Assembly (NCBI GenBank): GCA_900548675.1
Contig: URLJ01000024.1
Span: 1-25,806 of the forward strand
Direction of reading: 5' to 3'
Source: an uncultured Mollicutes bacterium
Lineage (GTDB): Bacteria > Bacillota_I > Bacilli_A > ML615J-28 > CAG-313
DNA length: 25,806 nt
Notes under the pieces: generated by a model
Database searches by the model: none
Told to the model about the DNA's origin: nothing
Seen by the model: the letters and a program-made list of their open reading frames with translations, nothing else
Program-made: the position numbers and the translations under genes
Part shown: in pieces, positions 23,904 through 25,806 of the stretch
Layout of the letters: every line of letters starts with the position of its first letter
Position numbering within the stretch: position 1 is the first letter of the stretch

Positions 23904-24684
23904 TCCCTATTATAAAGCCAAAATTAAAGATAAATCTATTGTAATATTATCACAAATACTATTGCTTATAGCTTTTATTATTCTATGGGAAGTATTGTCA
24001 AAATATAATATTATTAATGGCTTTTTGTTCAGTAAACCGAGCAATATTTTAGAACTTCTCAAAAAGTACTTTGTAGATGGAACGATATATCGTCATTTAG
24101 GTATTTCTATTTTAGAGACTATGCTAGGATTAATAATAGGAACAAGTGTTGGTTTATTTATAGCTATCATTATTTGGTGGTTTCCTTATGCCGCAAAAGT
24201 TTTAGATCCATTCTTAATAATTTTGAATGCTTTACCTAAAACGGCTTTAGCCCCTATTTTAATAATTTGGGCAGGAACTGGTATTAAAGGTATAACGGTT
24301 GTAGCGATGTCGATTTCATTAGTGTTAACGATTATAACCGCTTATAATTATTTTCAAATGATGGAAGAAGACAAAATAAAAATGCTAAAAAGTTTTAAAG
24401 CTACAAAATGGCAAATATTAACTAAATTAATTCTCCCTAGTAATATACCCAACATTGTATCAATAATTAAAATCAATATCGGAATGACTTGGGTAGGGGT
24501 TATAGTAGGTGAATTTTTAGTTTCAAGAGCTGGTATTGGGTATTTAATCGTGTATGGATCTCAGGTATTTAGAATGGATTTAGTAATGATGGGTGTCATT
24601 GTTCTTGCGGTTATTGCGTTTATAATGTATGAAGTGGTCAATCTAATAGAAATATCATTTAAAAAGAAACGAGGAATAAAGTGA
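23878..24684 (+). CDS. ABC importer permease, SsuC/TauC class
   Basis: This 268-residue integral membrane permease has about six helices. The first is near 22-42, and the conserved coupling region (MLKSFKATKWQILTKLILPSNIPNI) is near 165-190, in the position and form of the EAA loop of binding-protein-dependent permeases. A stretch GMTWVGVIVGEFLVSRAGIGYLI marks the SsuC/TauC class. ATG 23878 lies in the end of the ATPase gene with AAGGA upstream; ATG 23884 is also possible. It overlaps the next gene by 4 bases (GTGA). Confidence 0.87.
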   Translation: MKMNQTKHNPYYKAKIKDKSIVILSQILLLIAFIILWEVLSKYNIINGFLFSKPSNILELLKKYFVDGTIYRHLGISILETMLGLIIGTSVGLFIAIIIWWFPYAAKVLDPFLIILNALPKTALAPILIIWAGTGIKGITVVAMSISLVLTIITAYNYFQMMEEDKIKMLKSFKATKWQILTKLILPSNIPNIVSIIKINIGMTWVGVIVGEFLVSRAGIGYLIVYGSQVFRMDLVMMGVIVLAVIAFIMYEVVNLIEISFKKKRGIK

Positions 24685-25682
24685 AAAAAATAATTTTATT
24701 TTTAAATATCATTATAGTTATGGTAATGGTATTAGGATGTAAAACTAATAAATTAACAAAAGTAACGTTATCAGAGGTTACGCATTCAATTTTTTATGCT
24801 CCCCAATATGTAGCGATAACAAAAGGCTATTTTGAAGAGGAGGGTTTAAAAATAGATTTGGTAAACGCTGGTGGAGCCGATAGAGTTATGGCTTCTTTAC
24901 TATCAAAAGATGCAGACATCGGTTTTTCTGGTCCAGAAGCGACCATTTATGTATATAATAATGGGCAAAGTGACTACATGATAAATTTTGCTCAATTAAC
25001 CCAAAAAGATGGTAGTTTTATCGTTGGAAGAGAGAAGGATCCATCGTTTAGTCTTGAAAAACTAAGGGGTAAGTCAATTCTAGGAGGACGTCTAGGCGGT
25101 GTTCCGGAAATGACTTTAGAATATGTTATTAAAAAACAAGGATTAACGGTTTCAAGAACCGGTTTTGATAAAGATGTTTATGTACGAACCGATATTCAAT
25201 TTAACGCAATGGCTGGTTCATTTGTAAACGGAGAAGGAGATTATTCGACTCTTTTTGAACCGACTGCTACCTCACTTGAAAAAGCAGGAAAAGTACATGT
25301 GTTAGCATCGGTTGGTCAATTTTCTGATTACATTCCTTATACTTCATATTATGTAACAAAAAGTTATATGGAAAAGAATCCTCTAATAATTGAAAAATTT
25401 ACAAAAGCTATATATAAAGGTCAACAATTTGTTACAAATAGTACTGATCAAGAAGTTGCGACAGAACTTCAAAAAACCTTTAACGATTTGTCTATCGACG
25501 AGTTAACCACAATTGTGAAACGATATCGTGAAGCTGATGTGTGGTGTAAAACACCATATTTTAGCGAAAAAGGTTTAAATACTTTGATGGATGTTATGGA
25601 AGAAGCAAAAGAATTATCTAAAAGAGCTCCATTTGATAAGATTGTAAACAATAATTTTGTAGAAAAAGTAGTAAAAAAGTAA
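24681..25682 (+). CDS. Substrate-binding lipoprotein, SsuA/THI5-like family
   Basis: This 333-residue extracellular binding protein is lipid-anchored: MKK, a hydrophobic core, and lipobox VLGC with Cys 20. The mature part begins KVTLSEVTHSIFYAPQYVAITKGYFEEEGL, the standard opening of SsuA/TauA/THI5-like proteins, and continues with DADIGFSGPEATIY, LRGKSILGGRLGGVPEMTLEYV, and a YYVTKSY-x-EKNP-x-x-x-EKFTKAIYKGQQF segment. The start is GTG, overlapping the permease stop, with GAGGA nine bases earlier. It gives the importer its specificity. Candidates are sulfonates, nitrate-like anions, riboflavin or thiamine precursors. None is favoured by context, and no THI5-type CCCFC motif is present. Confidence 0.87.
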   Translation: MKKIILFLNIIIVMVMVLGCKTNKLTKVTLSEVTHSIFYAPQYVAITKGYFEEEGLKIDLVNAGGADRVMASLLSKDADIGFSGPEATIYVYNNGQSDYMINFAQLTQKDGSFIVGREKDPSFSLEKLRGKSILGGRLGGVPEMTLEYVIKKQGLTVSRTGFDKDVYVRTDIQFNAMAGSFVNGEGDYSTLFEPTATSLEKAGKVHVLASVGQFSDYIPYTSYYVTKSYMEKNPLIIEKFTKAIYKGQQFVTNSTDQEVATELQKTFNDLSIDELTTIVKRYREADVWCKTPYFSEKGLNTLMDVMEEAKELSKRAPFDKIVNNNFVEKVVKK

Positions 25683-25694
25683 GTAAAAGAATAT

Positions 25695-25715
25695 TGACGG
25701 TTTGTCAATCATCGT
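25695..25715 (+). repeat. 21-bp inverted repeat, copy 2 (putative IS terminal repeat)
   Basis: Begins TGACGGTTTGTCAATCATCG and is the exact reverse complement of 23-43. It starts 12 bases after the end of the binding-protein gene, so an IS probably inserted right behind that operon. The operon may have lost its own terminator, as none is visible between 25683 and 25694. Confidence 0.75.
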
Positions 25716-25735
25716 GCACAAAATTGTGCCCTAGA

Positions 25736-25806
25736 TTAATGGGTTTTGTTATAATTATCTAGGAATTCAATTGGGGATAAGTAGCCAAGCGGTTTCATTG
25801 GAAATC
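25736..25806 (-). CDS. IS3 family transposase, C-terminal 22 residues (partial)
   Basis: Read on the minus strand, the last 22 codons give FPMKPLGYLSPIEF followed by LDNYNKTH and a TAA stop (25736-25738). The preceding partial codon fits R or G. The (R)F-x-x-K-x-L-GYLSP-x-EF ending is typical of the integrase-type (DDE) OrfB of IS3 elements. Cut by the window edge. Confidence 0.7.
   Translation of the reverse strand, partial: FPMKPLGYLSPIEFLDNYNKTH

Larger units (their letters stand above)
25695..25806 (-). mobile_element. Right-edge insertion sequence, IS3-like (partial)
   Basis: The segment holds the terminal repeat, a short hairpin (GCACAA / TTGTGC at 25716-25721 and 25724-25729), and the end of a transposase gene read on the minus strand. 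The rest of the element lies beyond the window. Confidence 0.7.

Noticed and set aside
1..25806. Mycoplasma-type genetic code (TGA as Trp)
   Set aside because: Many genes end cleanly at TGA (for example 1550, 5868, 9369, 24684), and Trp is encoded by TGG throughout.

Overview
The window is AT-rich (about 30% GC by eye) and densely coded. It uses TGA as a normal stop and has strong AGGAGG-type ribosome binding sites and sigma-A-like promoters (TTGACT-N17-TATAAT, extended TGnTATAAT). It encodes lipoproteins with lipoboxes and shows no outer-membrane genes. This fits a low-GC monoderm of the Bacilli/Mollicutes side of the Firmicutes (Acholeplasma, Izemoplasma, Erysipelotrichia or RF39-like lineages). 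TGA stops argue against the Mycoplasma/Spiroplasma code. The exact lineage is an inference. No rRNA, tRNA, CRISPR array or phage module was seen. No gene-free stretch exceeds 300 bases; the longest is about 200 bases at 19903-20106 and holds promoters.

Layout. Both ends carry the same 21-bp sequence in opposite orientation (23-43 and 25695-25715). At the right end it sits beside the C-terminus of an IS3-type transposase, so the window looks like a chromosomal segment or contig bounded by two copies of one insertion sequence. 179-802 is a DUF898-like membrane protein with a duplicated domain. 942-1550 is an Sfp-type phosphopantetheinyl transferase. 1670-4924 is a compact operon of GalU, a winged-helix regulator, a GT4 glycosyltransferase and a PlsC-like acyltransferase, which together suggest glycolipid or membrane-lipid synthesis. 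5002-9369 is a second tight operon: radical SAM protein, LytTR regulator, DUF3021 membrane protein, exported anchored protein of unknown function, and a cytoplasmic type I pullulanase. A bidirectional terminator separates it from a convergent three-gene minus-strand operon (15782 down to 9452) made of a WG-repeat lipoprotein and two complete MacB-type ATPase-permease fusions.

From 15858 on there are housekeeping-type genes: a single-domain GlmU-like uridylyltransferase, a DarA-type cyclic-di-AMP receptor, an EF-G-like GTPase, a minus-strand class I glutamine amidotransferase (gamma-glutamyl hydrolase type), and a CtpE-like P-type ATPase with an unusual ~135-residue extracytoplasmic insertion. 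The window closes with an ABC importer of the nitrate/sulfonate/taurine/THI5 class (ATPase, permease, lipoprotein binding protein).

The best candidates for something undescribed are the radical SAM-LytTR-DUF3021-anchored-protein cassette (5002-7349), the WG-lipoprotein/dual-MacB operon, and the P-type ATPase with the added external domain. None is proven as a system from sequence alone.
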